Shown: positions 47,469-60,195, numbered from the stretch's first letter. The stretch is 64,000 nt of DNA from Stratiolaelaps scimitus (GCA_019614645.1 JABWDB010000015.1:5837501-5901500), one strand, 5' to 3'. A program made the numbers and translations. The notes: generated from the letters alone by a model not told the origin.

Positions 47469-48768
47469 TCGATTTGCATCGAAAGCTTCAGACCATGACG
47501 GATCATTCCTTCCAGACGGCCTCTCCGAATCGCCGAATGACGCCGGGCTGATGTGAAATGTATCTCTCTTCTCTCTCTCTGTCTCTCTCGCTGTCGCTGG
47601 CGAATGAACTCGGTGACCGATATTAGCGCAGATACCAGCAACGCCAGCTACCGCAGGGAGCCTTTGCGTATCAGGGACAGCAAGACAAATTAGCACAAAC
47701 ACGCTGCGCTGCAAACGCTGCCGTCGGCTTGTTTCGACCTCTTTTCTACTTGGTGACTTCTTCTAAGTGGTGATGCCGCGCCGACAGTCCCGGGACACGT
47801 TGTCGAGAGCACGCCATAACGCGCGCGGCAGCGTGGAGCCGTGGACGCCACTCGCTCCGCTCGCGAGACCCACTGGCAGGGCGTATCCTAGCGGACCTGT
47901 GGAATCTGATAGGAGTCGCAAGCAGCAAGTCACTACTACCTGTGACTGCTACTGTTAACGGCGCTCGTCGACAGCCTATTCCGCTTCGCTAAGGCGCTTT
48001 GAATCGGTCTTGACTGACGCCCGTTCTCATGCGATGGCCAGCAATGCTCAGAGATTCGCTGGCGAGCGACGGCGATCAGCTCGGCGACATCGTTCCTGTT
48101 AGCAATGGCAATTGCCTCGACCGCTCTGCAACCGCGGCATCAGCAGGAGTGCTACTGATGGCGGCGGTGGCGGCGGCGGTCAGCCAGCAATGGCAGAGTG
48201 GAGGACCGCTATAGCAACCTTGCGGAGCTCCCACTGCTGTCGACGCGCTGCGGTGACAGCCGCAACTACAGGAACAACAACAGCAACAACAACGGGAACG
48301 ACCTATTGCGCTAAGCTATTGCTACACCAGCTATTACAGCGCAGGTAACCAAGTGCGTAGGTAGGTAGCAGTTGTGGCCGCCGCCGCCGCCCCCCCCACA
48401 GTCCTCCCTCCTCGGCAAATCGACGAAATAGCCTGCTCGGTATATCTCGGTATCTGCGGACGCACCGACTGAGTATGTTCGCACAATCGGATGTGACAAG
48501 AGATGTACATGTCACCTACGCGAACGACGCATGCGCCGAACGGCGGCGGCGGCGGTGGCTGGCTATCGTTCGAACGGTTGCACGGCAGGCAGCGGTGGAC
48601 CTGCGGTGGACCGAAATGCCCAGGCTGCGCCTACGCATGGGGTCAGTATCTGCCCGCAGTGGCTGTGCTGCTAGAGGCTGTCCAGTGCGGTGACCTGCAG
48701 CGAGAGAGAAAGTCGGCAGGAGAGACCACAAGCCAATAAGAGGGCTTAAGAGGGTGTTACACATACGA

Positions 48769-48852
48769 ATGGCAAAGGATGATGTGCCGGAGACGATGCT
48801 GGAAAATCTCTGGTGGGCGTTCACGGACGAGATGCTCCCGTTGTGCCAATAA
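48769..48852 (+). CDS. Small ORF of 27 codons
   Basis: The ORF opens at an ATG and encodes MAKDDVPETMLENLWWAFTD and seven more residues (EMLPLCQ), then TAA. The composition is unusually acidic and amphipathic for chance DNA. A strong donor (AAAG|GTGAGT, 48970) lies about 120 nt later in another frame. No known peptide is recognised. Confidence 0.15.
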   Translation: MAKDDVPETMLENLWWAFTDEMLPLCQ

Positions 48853-49041
48853 CATCATAGCTTTATACGGCGTTTACGATCAGTTGCCGGTAGCGGGCGA
48901 AGGGGGGGCGACATATGTTCGAGCAGACGTTTTGACGGTGATAACACATCGGTGGATAGTAGTTAAAGGTGAGTGAGGGTAAACAATTACGCTGGATCGC
49001 CACACGGACATGCGTGCCGCTATTGTGTTGCTGGTGTCGGA

Positions 49042-49067
49042 ATTAGCAGTCTCTCGAGACTGCTAAT
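49042..49067. repeat. Perfect inverted repeat, 12-bp arms
   Basis: ATTAGCAGTCTC and GAGACTGCTAAT are separated by TC only, a cruciform-type sequence just upstream of a (TA)n tract and a SINE. Confidence 0.9.
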
Positions 49068-49133
49068 GGGCCTCAGCTGAGGGGGCGGGTTATGTCGAAT
49101 TCATATAATACACACACATACGCGCACATCTGT

Positions 49134-49151
49134 ATATATATATATATATAT
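49134..49151. repeat. (TA)n tract next to a SINE 5' end
   Basis: About nine TA units abut the first base of the family 3 SINE. Confidence 0.85.
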
Positions 49152-49375
49152 CCCCTGGATGGTCTAGTGGAGAGCGTCTTAGACTACTAGACCGGAGGGA
49201 CACGTGTGTGTTGGGTTCAAATCCTGTTAGACGCGGAGGAGAATCTTTGGAGTTCTTTATCATCTTTCTTTATCTGAGGATTCTTGTGAGGTACGAGTAA
49301 GGCAGAGAATAAGCAAAGGTGGCCCCGACAGGTCCTCATAGTAATACCTAAGGGTTAAGAGCTAAGGCCTGTCTG
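49151..49375 (+). repeat. SINE family 3, tRNA-derived, full head
   Basis: The head CCCCTGGATGGTCTAGTGG resembles the 5' end of tRNA-Glu, and the B box GGTTCAAATCC is at 49214-49224. The middle differs from a standard anticodon arm. The body (GAATCTTTGGAGTTC, GTACGAGTAAGG, GGTGGCCCCGACAG) is shared with 4380-4560. Confidence 0.8.
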
Positions 49376-50270
49376 TGAGAATTAGCCCGGAAACATTTAC
49401 CCCCCCCCACCCATCAGCACGAGTCCAAGCCGCCTCAAGATGTGCGAGTCATATAATGACAATAACAACAATAATATTCAAACCATATTATAGGCATGAA
49501 ATATTACTGATGTTCCGTAAACAATTATTATACGAGCGTTTACTTCTTGTAATTGCCGTCACACCATGTCTATTCGTCAAGTCATGTTGAAACGTCACCC
49601 ACTCTGCAGAACGCCGATCATCCCCTGCTATGCGCTGTTGTTACCTGCTAGCTAAGCGTATATATCGATTGAATCTCTCTCTCTCTCAGTAGAACCTTCT
49701 TGATAGCATGCTTTATTTCACACGGCGTTGTTTCCTGATAGTCTTGGTTTACGCCCCCCCCTCTCTCTCTCTCTCCTCTCTGCGCAGGTAGGAGTTGGTA
49801 AAAATATATAGTCGATGTATCGGAATACAGGCTGAACCGCTCTCATTCGGTTCCACGGGTGGAATGGCCGCCCAGGACTGAATCGATCGAGTGGATCAGT
49901 TGGACATCGGACTGTGCGATACTGAGAACTCTATGGCTTTCGGTGCCCGTTATATCGGTCGACGATCGAGTATCAGACACTCAGGGAAGAACAGCTTCGG
50001 TCAGAGATGGCGGCGTTGCGAAAAGCGAAAGAAAAGGCCCGTTTCAGCACGGGCTATTTTGCTCTCGGTCCGTCTGCCCAAAAGGCATCGATTTGTCGGT
50101 TTTTTTTTGTCGCTTCGAGGTCTTATTGACGTTGCTGCTGCTACTGCTGCAGCGAGATTGCATAGACCGGAAGGTATACGCTGTTGATCTTTGTATGTGA
50201 CACCGCCGAGTGACCCTGTACCAGACAACTACAACATTTGTAATAGGGAATCTATACAAGATGCATTTGC

Positions 50271-50272
<2 letters not shown>

Positions 50273-50304
<32 letters not shown>
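50273..50304. repeat. (TA)n microsatellite
   Basis: About 16 TA units. Confidence 0.9.
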
Positions 50305-50306
<2 letters not shown>

Positions 50307-50739
50307 AGCGGGAGAATCATACATGACTCTTAACCAGACCCCCAAATGAGAAGATCGATTGTCTATTCAGCATCCCGGCAGCAGCAGCAGCCAGACAGTG
50401 ACATTAGCCCAAATGCACCACGGTCCCCTCGCATCGCAATGGGTGGAGTGACGTAACACGCAACAGAGCAAACCTCGAGATCATTAAAGTGTCCTTCCTC
50501 TGTTCGTATTCGTGAGAATCTTTCGAACAGGCAAAGAACGTTGCGAGTTTGAATTGGATTTGCTTGTAACTCGAGAGGCTCTATGCGACGAAGCGAAGTG
50601 TGACGCCCCCCACCGCTCAGCCCCTCCTGAAACAGAGCGTCCATAGCGACTAGCTGGTGGCAGCTATCGCAAATGCCCGCGGAGAGCTGCCCCAACACAA
50701 GGCGGACAGAAGAAATAAACTACTACAGACTAGAGGGGA

Positions 50740-50795
50740 ATCTGAGCATTGTAAAATTGTAGTTCCTTTAATATGCCAAACTACGAAAGCTGTAT
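50740..50795 (+). repeat. SINE family 1 tail, diverged
   Basis: GAGCATTGTAAAATTGTAG then TTCCTTTAATATGCCAAACTACGAAAGC matches the family tail with substitutions, including loss of AATAAA. Confidence 0.5.
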
Positions 50796-50804
50796 TATAT
50801 CGCC

Positions 50805-53760
50805 AATAGCTTCACTCAGCGAGGTGTAAAACCTCAATACTATATATTAACTAGTGTCTAGTAGTAACTATTTATATATGGTATCTATTGTACAGTTGTG
50901 ACGTTTTATAGACAAGCGCCCACGAATTGAAATTGCTTCAATTTAGCAGCTGCTTTACGAAGAACAACACGCGTTCTCTATCACGTGCCAGCGTAGCTGA
51001 ACAGCTAGCACCCACACATGATATATATATATATATCTCTGATATATATAAAAATATATATATATATTACATTCGCACAGGGCTCGATTAAGCTTAGTAC
51101 TGAGCATGCTTTATAGGCAGAATCAAGAACTCGTGGTGTAGATGCGGTCGATGGAACGATCGGAATTAGTGAGAGATGATCTATGAATATTCTCCTGCTG
51201 AAACTAGGCCCACCTTACCGCTGTCTACCACGAGTCAGCTGTCTAGATGCTACCGAGGAGGTAGATTTCCCGGTGGATAGGCTCGACCGTTGGTTTGGCC
51301 GTTCTCATTTCAGCCTGATCATGCACCGTTCTGCAAAGGTCCACCAGATATTTTCTGGCTCTTTCTGTATTGTCGACGGTGCTTGCAGTAGCCGAAGTGT
51401 CACGCAGGAATTACGCGATTTAACTGACACCTATACAATTTCGCTTAAGCATTCAAACCGGCAATGAAAGCACGTTTTCGACACTTCCTAGTCACCCATT
51501 GTGTGGGTTCCGTTTGGCTAGCGTACGTAGAGCTTGCCATCACTGATATTTTTATAGTACTATGATATATCTCCAACGTAATCTACAACAGCAGCAGCAG
51601 CAGCAGAAATATAAGAATGAGTCTCAGATACCATTCGACGGCATCATCTCACGCCAGAGTGGAAACACACACCTGAGTGAGTTTCATAACACGATCATAG
51701 CACAACCATTTAATGAATGATACGCGGTTGCGTCACCCTCGGACACCGCGTTACACAAGCCTGAGTAAAGGTTTCACCCTTTAATGGGCGCTATTGAACG
51801 CTTCGATTGTAGCCCGTCGGCTGGTGTCGGCCAGACTTAGCTGGCCTCGATTTTTGCTGCTGTTTGGAAGAGAAAGAAAAAACGCATTCACCCAACAGAA
51901 AGACGACGTACGTATGCCCATCCGTCTGCCAGAGCATGTGTCCGTCTTCGGATATTGTACAGAAGATTTTCTGCCAGGCTCGACTAGCCAACACTCGGTC
52001 GGAGGCACTGATAGTCGTAAGGGCATCCTCACCCCGGAACCTCCCTGGCGACGAGTGCTTCTGCAATCTGATCCCTGGCCCGTCTGAAGACCATTTTTTC
52101 CTGCATCGTTGCTGTTGCTGCTGCTGCGGTTGCGGCTACTGCTACTGCTGCTGTTTATGGTGATACTGGTTATATAGATAGCTATGGATTTCTTATGTAT
52201 TTATTTATTTATTGATTCTGGAGGCGAATATCACGAAAACGTGACATACCCTGACCTGGCGTCGGTTCTGCTGTCAACAGGCTGTGCTATGGCTGAGCGT
52301 CAGACGTTTCAAAGGACTTCGTCATCATTGTCATCGTCATTATGATAGTAATAATAACAATAATCTCTCAGTAATGAACAATGGGTTTGTGGTTGACGAG
52401 GAACATTGCTGTGTGTATTTTCTGTGTAGGTGACATTCTGTTGGACGCTCAGATGCTCAGACGCGAGATCCGATGAACACTCCGGCAGGCTTTAGGGCTT
52501 TTGAAAACTGCTCCATTTTTAAGTTGATGGAACAATAGGCGACTCCGCTTGCCAAAACGAGTTCTCATTGTGCGGTCTCAGCGTGAAGACCTGATGAGCC
52601 GCGGCGTGAGCTGATCCGATCAGATATGGCAGATTAAAATGTAATTACGACAACGATCCTCCGACGGAGCGTAGTCTCGTACGAAGACGTCGGCCGCACG
52701 TTGCTTTGTCACGGCTGTTGTTCAGATTGTTGCTCCGGGGCTTGTGCAGATTTTAGGACCGTGCCCGCAGTCCTCGGCCTGAGCATTCTAGCTGAGCTGG
52801 TTTGCCGGAGAATATCGCTACGGTTAATCAGCACAAATCTGCGACAACTTTGTCAACAGCAGCAGCCGCAGCAGCGACAACAGCAACATGCGCATCTAAA
52901 CAGGTGGGGAAGAGTTAGGGTAATCAAGTTTGAGGGGTATATGTGATGCTGGGGCTCGCCGGTAACCACGAGATGTACTAAGGGTCGGCGTTTTTTTTTT
53001 TGCAACAATGTGCATACGCGCACAGTAGTTTGGTAATTGCTCTGTTCGACGGTAAACGACGCATCAGAAAAGGGCTGATTATTTTTAGCACTCGAACAAC
53101 GAATGCGCTGCCACACGACGGTTACGGTTCTTCAAGAAGTCGTCCGAAAGCGAGGCTCAGTAGAAAACAAAGCGTCCGCCTGCGGGGTCCTGAACACTAA
53201 CCGCTAATGGGGGTCGTGCTTCGTCGACAGTGTTACTAACTGTCGCCCTGATTCGACGGACTGTCGAGTGGTCCTAAGTTGGATAGGCTGATCGAGCTTG
53301 CCAAGACACTTGCCTTGGGAAGGCGTGACACTTTTTAGGCGTTAGCTAACGAATCTAAAATGGTTGGTAACGTCTACGCCGAACTACGTCGCGTTGGTCC
53401 ACCGATGTGATGATCCAAGTCACCGAACGCGATTCCGCATTGGTCCACTTTAGTCGATACTCTTTAATAGGTACACATGCGATATTTGTTAATGTGACGT
53501 GCATCCACTAACGCTTATGCCCGATTGCAAGCATACATGGTTAGCGTTTAGAGACATCATTTCAACCACAACACATTATCAAGCAGTTAGCTAAAGCTGC
53601 TTTTCACACAGACAAACGCACACACGCACACAGCTTTGTCCAACACTAAAGTACCGCGATGAAAATCGAGTTGCCAAAGCAAATTAATACAAATCATTAA
53701 CCAAATAATTACAATGTAACCACGTCGCTAAAAATCAGTAAGAAGTTTACCGGGCGTCGA
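50805..53760. other. Region without a supported gene
   Basis: It contains short (TA)n patches near 51020-51066, a CAG run at 51587-51606 and triplet-rich runs at 52105-52155 and 52855-52890. Open frames at 51.8-52.1 kb occur on both strands in several frames, so none is preferred. Confidence 0.5.
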
Positions 53761-53769
53761 GCCGGGTCG

Positions 53770-53960
53770 AGCCTGGTGGTGCGCCTTCTTGTGTGCGCCT
53801 TGCAATCGGAGGAGTGCAACACGTAGGTGCACAGGTTCGATTCCCACCGTTGCCCATCTGTATTTAAAGGGGGTTGTCCGTCTTATGAAGCCTTATGCCG
53901 AAAGAGGTTGTACCGTGAACGTTAAATGCTTACGGCTGTTTAAGTCAGCCAGGAAAATTT
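53770..53960 (+). repeat. SINE family 2, most complete plus-strand copy
   Basis: The head GCCTGGTGGTGCG and B box GGTTCGATTCCC are followed by TTTAAAGGGGGTTGTCCGTC and TTATGAAGCCTTATGCCG. The copy continues through ACGTTAAATGCTTACGGCTG to GTCAGCCAGGAAAATTT. Confidence 0.8.
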
Positions 53961-54322
53961 ATAAGAGGTTCAACACTCTTGGCAGGCGTCCTATTGAAAT
54001 TAGGAAGTTACGGTCTTTAACGTATTTTTTTATTTAATCGAAAATAAATATATATATATTTTTTAGAAATTTCATTAATATCACTAAACGTATTAGGAGC
54101 GATCATCATCAGAACATCATTATGTACCATTCAAGCATATCTAAATATTTTAATTGTCTACACATCTGTAATCAGGCGAGTAGGTCCAAAGCCGATCTCC
54201 CACAAGTGGGTATTCTATCCGAAACCTTCATCGAGGTCATCCAGATCTGCGTGTTGTGTGAACATCGCGACATTGACCACTGACACTGCATTCACGTCTC
54301 GGTAACCCAGACTAGATACATG

Positions 54323-54327
<5 letters not shown>

Positions 54328-54380
<53 letters not shown>
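54328..54380. repeat. Compound (TC)n-(TA)n microsatellite
   Basis: A TC/CT-rich run passes directly into about 15 TA units. Confidence 0.9.
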
Positions 54381-54383
<3 letters not shown>

Positions 54384-54588
54384 GAAAACTGCAGTCGCTT
54401 TCCTTAGCGTGGCTCGCAAACGAATGACCGATCGGCGGGATTCGTCCAACGAAAATGCGGACGAAACTCAGTGTGTTTACCCACAGCCCCCGTCAGGCAA
54501 ACAGAGGCGTATATAGGAAATGCAAAGAAAAGTACAACGAAATCGAGCAGCACCAGCACGATACTAGCGGAATCCGTATGGGTTAACA

Positions 54589-54589
54589 A

Positions 54590-54621
<32 letters not shown>
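54589..54621. repeat. (GA)n microsatellite
   Basis: A GA run interrupted once by CA. Confidence 0.85.
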
Positions 54622-54905
54622 CAGATTATCTCTCTTGACTTTCGGTTAACTCCAAGACGGCGTTGCCCAAGTACCAGCCTATCTATCGCATGATGATGGG
54701 TATAAACAGTGTGTGTTTTTTTTTCTGTGCGCTTGTCCACACCGCTGATGCTGTCGCTGTGGCGGGGGCGTCCGCCGATGACCACCGTGGGGTCACGTCA
54801 GCATCGTAGCTCGTCCAGAAGGAAGGGCGCGGAACGAGAAATCGATCCTGGGAGAACTCCGCGAAAGCTGTGGGGTAGCCGGGAGCCGTGCCTGCCTTGC
54901 GGACA

Positions 54906-54928
54906 ATATATATATATATATATATATA
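54906..54928. repeat. (TA)n tract
   Basis: About 11 TA units. Confidence 0.85.
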
Positions 54929-55598
54929 GCTCGGTCCACAAGCGAAAAGCAGTGGTGACCTGCTTAACTTGTGAGTGAGCTCAGGTTGGATAGATCTTTC
55001 GCGCGGACAAGGTGACCACCACGAAGGGGTTTTTGGTTCGAACGGAGCCGAGGATTCGATACGCCGACGAATTGACGCGCTACGATACCTGGCGAAATTC
55101 TGTCACGGAGCCAACCATCATTTTGGTAAGACTCAACGGATTTTTAGCAAATGAAGAGTGCGGTTTTCGCCTACGCCGCCAACGATGCGTTCGTTTTTTT
55201 TTTCTGCATTCGACCCGATCTATTGCAACAGGCGTTCTCCAGTGTTTAACTTTGGTCGGGATTACTTCAAATTTGGGAAGCTGTCCACAGTAAAGCGATC
55301 AAAATAGGCAGAAATCACCACGATGTCGAAGCTGATACAAGCTGAAGAGCAGTGGCCATAACAATGCACTGAATGACAAAGAATCGTTTCGACAGACGAG
55401 CACCAAGCTGGCGAGATCGCGACACCACTCACCGATGTGTTAGTCCAAACAATGTGAAGTATATTCGCTATTGTAGAGTATTTCAGTTCGATTGTTGGGA
55501 AAAATTCGATTAGGTCTCCGAAGGTTTCTTAGGAGAGAGAGTGAGAGAGAGAGAGAGAGCGAACGTTAGACTAATTGTTTGCGTAATAAAAAAAATCG

Positions 55599-55913
55599 TT
55601 TATTCAAACATACGGTAGGTCGGTATTTCTAGGGATTATGGGGGGGGGGGGGTGAGGACGACAATGTCCCGAGGAAGGCGATGGCATTGCCTCTCTGCAC
55701 GGCGAGGGACAGGCGCTGCAGGAGGAAAGAGCCAGCGCGCTTGTCCCCGGTGGCGCGGATCAACCTGTGGTAGACCCCCTCGAGGAAGTTCGCAGTGAGA
55801 GGGCCGTGCCCGCCCAAGGTCTCAAAGGCAAGGGGGGAAAACAGGTGGGTTGCTTGGAGTGCGGCGTACTTCCTTTGCGTAATTACTACACAATTATATC
55901 GATATATATCCAA
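55599..55913 (-). pseudogene. Retrotransposon 3' end: C-terminal coding fragment plus 3' UTR
   Basis: On the minus strand a frame reads HLFSPLAFETLGGHGPLTAN and later LSLAVQRGNAIAFLGTL. From memory this layout resembles the C-terminal tail of non-LTR retrotransposon polyproteins, but that family assignment is tentative. A G-run (C-run on the minus strand) and a 3' UTR module with AATAAA (55605-55599) follow. Related modules are at 37810-37890 and 39180-39233. No reverse transcriptase core was seen, so this is a 5'-truncated copy. Confidence 0.6.
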
Positions 55914-55919
55914 TTATAC

Positions 55920-55941
55920 CTATATATATATATATATATAT
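55920..55941. repeat. (TA)n tract
   Basis: About 11 TA units just upstream of the truncated retroelement on its own strand. Confidence 0.85.
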
Positions 55942-57563
55942 CGAAATGAGAAAATTCGTTTTCCAACCTTTGCGAACCCTATACGAACTAACAAATTAGC
56001 CACTAATCAAGCGTGTTTCATTGAAAAAGGAGCGAAGATGAGGGTGCGTTGCACCATGTGTTATAATGTTCCATTAAAACTCGTTTGGTTTGGAAGAAAC
56101 GGCGAAAACGAATAAGTAAATGTTCCTGGACCAAGCTTCATATTCAATTTTCCAAGTAAACCGAATTGCTGGCATTGTCACTCAGTTACGGCGTGTTGGA
56201 AGGAAATTGTGTGTTTCTTAACACTGAAAACATCTGCATGATGTCCGCACGCACCTCGCGGCGTATGTAGAAATTGTAGGTCGGTATGTATATATATATA
56301 GAGAGAGAGAGAGGGAGAGGTTTTTAAAGAGGTTGAGGGATAAAAGGGGCTCAGGGATTTTTTAAAGGTTGAGGGAGAGGTAGGGAGGTTGCTAACTCTA
56401 AAAGTTCCCGTTATGCTTCTTATGGGCTTGGTCAACATGGCTCAGTGACAGCAGAGTAGGGGCAGCTACACCGCACACACATAGGCTAGTCTCAGTTCGA
56501 CAAGCTAATATGGTGGACACTCGTAAATAACGCACTATATAACAGGAAAATGATCTCGTAAAATCCGAATCGAATTCTGTACCGTTTTGAGAGTTGTAAA
56601 CAAGTCAGAAGTCTGCAAGCATAGCATCTATTCGAGGATTACACGGCTGTGCTGATACCGCTAATGCTACCCACAGCAAGAAAAAAAAGATGCTGAACAA
56701 TGCTACGGTAAAGGGGCTCAAGAAGCATAGGCGATATGCACCATACGGCGAGCCCGGCCATTTGACAGCCACAGCGGACAGCCGTGACAGAAATAGTTGA
56801 CACGAACGTTTAGCATAAACACTTGGCGACCAGTTGGGAAGCTTCGCCGCCTTTAACTGCGTGTTGAGTTCGGCCTGCGCCTGCGTGTGCGTCACGATCT
56901 CCGCAAAAGTGGATCATTGGCCAATGTGAGAGAGTTTGTTTGTTTTGTTCGTATATCTCGCTCTGACGTACGGGCCCGCATTCAAAGGTCGGATAGGTGT
57001 ACAACAGAGTCGTATTATAAAAAAAAAACGGTACACGTATAGATATTAACATACGGTGATCCGACGACGCCGACCAGACCCGAGCTGCCACTTCTGATAA
57101 AAGTCCGATAGCCGCGTGTATATATTAGTATGAACTATGGCGCAGCGTAACCGTGGCAGTGGCCCGCCCAGTAATTCTCGTCACCGACATCATCACGATC
57201 GCCATTCAATCAGCCGGAGAAAGCACAAAAAATATTCTGCTGTTCGTCCGGTAGCACTCGCTTATTATATAGTTTCAGCTAAAAAAAAATGAAATAGAGC
57301 AATAATCACACGTGAATATACACACACACGCGCGCACACACAGACACACGTAGCCAAAAAATGAAAACGATGTAACACAGGACCAACCAGCAGCACGCGT
57401 CAGGCAGATAAGAGGCGACGGTCACCGACGGTAACCGAGGAATACTGGACCGCGAACAAAAAATATAGCGCCAGCATTTGTCGGGAAGGTTGTCGGGGAA
57501 ACCTGCGGCCTATGTGGAATGGGGAGTCGTGTAGAAATTATTAGCAATAAAGACGCGCGGGGG

Positions 57564-57597
57564 TTTGGTCAGGGGGGGTAGGGGGGGGGGGGGTGGT
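57564..57597 (+). other. G-rich run with quadruplex potential
   Basis: Runs GGGG, GGGGGGG and a run of about 12 G lie within about 35 nt on the plus strand. Confidence 0.6.
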
Positions 57598-58220
57598 CTA
57601 TAAACGCTCGGCGTATCACCGCGCCGCCAAAGAATTCTCCTGCTGAATCTGTTGTCACACACGTCCGCACACGGGACGACCGCGTAAACGGTCGAGCAGA
57701 CAAACGCGTTTTAAATGCCACCAATTACACAGTCCACGCTGGCCACAGAGGCGGCGGCGGCGGCTGCGGCCGGCGGAACAACAACCCTCAGTCGCTGCTG
57801 CAGTATTTGATGCCGCTGCAGCGAACGCGACGCCGTTTAATGAGCGCTCACCGGCGTGTGCGTTTTTTTTTCCCAGCATCCCGTCCGCGTGTGCCACGGC
57901 CGACCGATTTTCTTCATTGGTCTGCCCGTCCCCCACATGACCACCCTCGAGCCGGTCTACCAACCAGGACCGCACAAGCAGACAAGCGCGAGTGGGGTCT
58001 AGACAGTGTAGAGCAAGAAAAATAACGTACCTATGACAGTCGTATCAAGTCGCAACATCTGATTGTAATACACGATGATGATGATGACGATGGCGTTGCT
58101 CCCGGGGGCTGGGCAGCTCCCCCCTGAGAGCTGCCCCGGCGACGCTGCCTATTCGATAATAACGCCAGCGGTACGCCAGCAGCTGTTGCGGTTGACGCCT
58201 GTTCGTGGGCGTCTGTGTGA

Positions 58221-58227
<7 letters not shown>

Positions 58228-58251
<24 letters not shown>

Positions 58252-58253
58252 TA
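58228..58253. repeat. (TA)n tract after an A run
   Basis: Nine or so A followed by about 12 TA units. Confidence 0.85.
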
Positions 58254-58689
58254 CTAGCGCTGGCGATGTTAAGCGTCGCCATTTTTCATTACCGCATTGA
58301 AAATGTTCTTGATTTTCTACTTTTTGTACAATTTAATTGTTTTTGCCCTCTTGCTATTGCTGTTTCTGCTGCTGCTGCTGATGATGTTAATGCTGATAAA
58401 CTAGCCCGGCTTGTTATTGTGCCAGCTGGTGAAGACTATGGTTACGGTCATCAGTGGCCCGGTGGCCGCCTATGGCCGCGGATGGCTGACCACGCTCACG
58501 TAATTACCGCGCGCGTTCTGATCGTGATTGCGGGGTGCGCCGTCGTGGGCGGCCTAGTCGATGCTGATGTGGATGGCGATGGCCCGCTGACAGTGGACGC
58601 TGCCACAGCTCTGTCAGATCAGTCGAACACCTGTCGAACTCTGATCAGCAACTCGGAGTTGATAGCTGGAAGGTGGCGGCGGTGGTGAT

Positions 58690-60030
58690 GGTAGACTGAT
58701 ACAGAAATGGCATCGAGGAAGTATGTATTATAGATTAGCATTGTCACGTTCCTTCGCTGAAACAAGCCTCGGCGGCGATTGTGGGGTATATATTTCATCC
58801 AGCAGTGGAGGTGATCAATTACCCCCTGCCTCGTAACTGGCGTCTTCGTAATGATAACATCTGCACAGGACCATCCGTACACAGTGGTTTTATGCTGTGG
58901 ATGAAATGGAGATAATTCCACAATTTTCGTGATCTTCGCCGACTAACGATATGTGTGTGTGTGTGTATGACAAGTAACGGAGGCCATCGCTTCCCTTGAA
59001 GGTGACCATGACGGCTTCAGCCTGACACCACCGACCGGCCCTCTCCTCAGAATTACGTCACTAATTATTGTGTATATTAGAACACATTAATCAATATGTA
59101 TATGATTACTAATTAGATTCAGTAGCAGGGGATATCAACCAATGTTTATTCTCATGCTCAGATAAATATTAAACACTGTACATAGAAATGAAATGCAACA
59201 TCCACAGAATTCAAGCCACAATTATCTAACACCCTGTAAGAAGATGTTGAACTATCCTTTTCAACATTTTTCTTTGTTTCTCGTCAAAGGAATCAAATAC
59301 CTTGCATCAGGTCGGCGAAGACTCTTGGCGAACACCCTGCACCTCAATATAACATCAATAATACATTAATTAGACAAAGAACATGAGTCCTAGCATTTGA
59401 ATGTCACCATCAATGCTTGAACCGGATAAACAACAGGAGTCATCCGTCTAGCATGATTTATACTCAACACAGCTATGATCAGAGCTAGACATTAGCATCA
59501 GAGTTAAATCACCTTCTACAGTTAGGTATCGCGACGTCGTATACCGGCGTTCCATAATCGAATAGATACTCAATTAGCTTAATTAACCTCACCTCGGCAC
59601 AGCATCCGTGTTGACATCTCTTTTGTTCCGTATGACGTTACACCTTCGTTAAGGGTAGTGCATATGTTAGGCCGTTTGCAACCGCTCGAAAGCTGCTGCC
59701 GGCGCCCCCACCATCGACACCCCCGAAACGACTCACTCCGACTGAAGACCGGCGGTCCTCCACGTTGGGCTGCAACATGAAGAGCTCACTCGGACTCGGG
59801 TCATGTTCACTAGTTCGATAGAAACTTTGCTATGACTACGATGATGATAATGGTAATGCCTTGGTAACGGTGCCGAGAATCGATGTGCCCTATGGTCGAT
59901 GTTAGAAGTCGGCGCGCGCGCGGGGGATTCGGCGTGGCCGACCATCCCCTCAAGCCGCGATTATCGACAGCGAATAGGCGGGGTCGCCTCTCTGGTCATC
60001 ACGGCCACTGGGTCATCGCGAAGCGCTGGA
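58690..60030. other. Region without a supported gene
   Basis: Mostly AT-rich, with a (GT)n patch at 58952-58966. No exon with convincing splice sites was seen. Confidence 0.5.
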
Positions 60031-60039
60031 TACACCGGT

Positions 60040-60195
60040 AGCTACTGCTACTGTTGTTACTGTTGTTGTTATTGTTGTTGTTGTTACTGTTGCTGTTGTT
60101 GTTGTTGTTGTTGTTGTTACTGTTGCTGTTGCTGTTGTTGTTGTTGTTGTTGCTGTTGTTATTGTTGTTCTTATTGTTGTCGTTGTTACTGCTGA
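60040..60195. repeat. (GTT/GCT)n trinucleotide tract
   Basis: About 50 triplets of the TGT/TGC/TAT/TAC type. The tract is open in several frames as poly-Leu, poly-Cys or (minus strand) poly-Thr, which makes ORFs here artefacts of the repeat. Confidence 0.9.

Noticed and set aside
51791..52087. Overlapping ORFs on both strands near a GTGAGG site
   Set aside because: Neither strand shows a full set of splice signals, and both are similarly protein-like.
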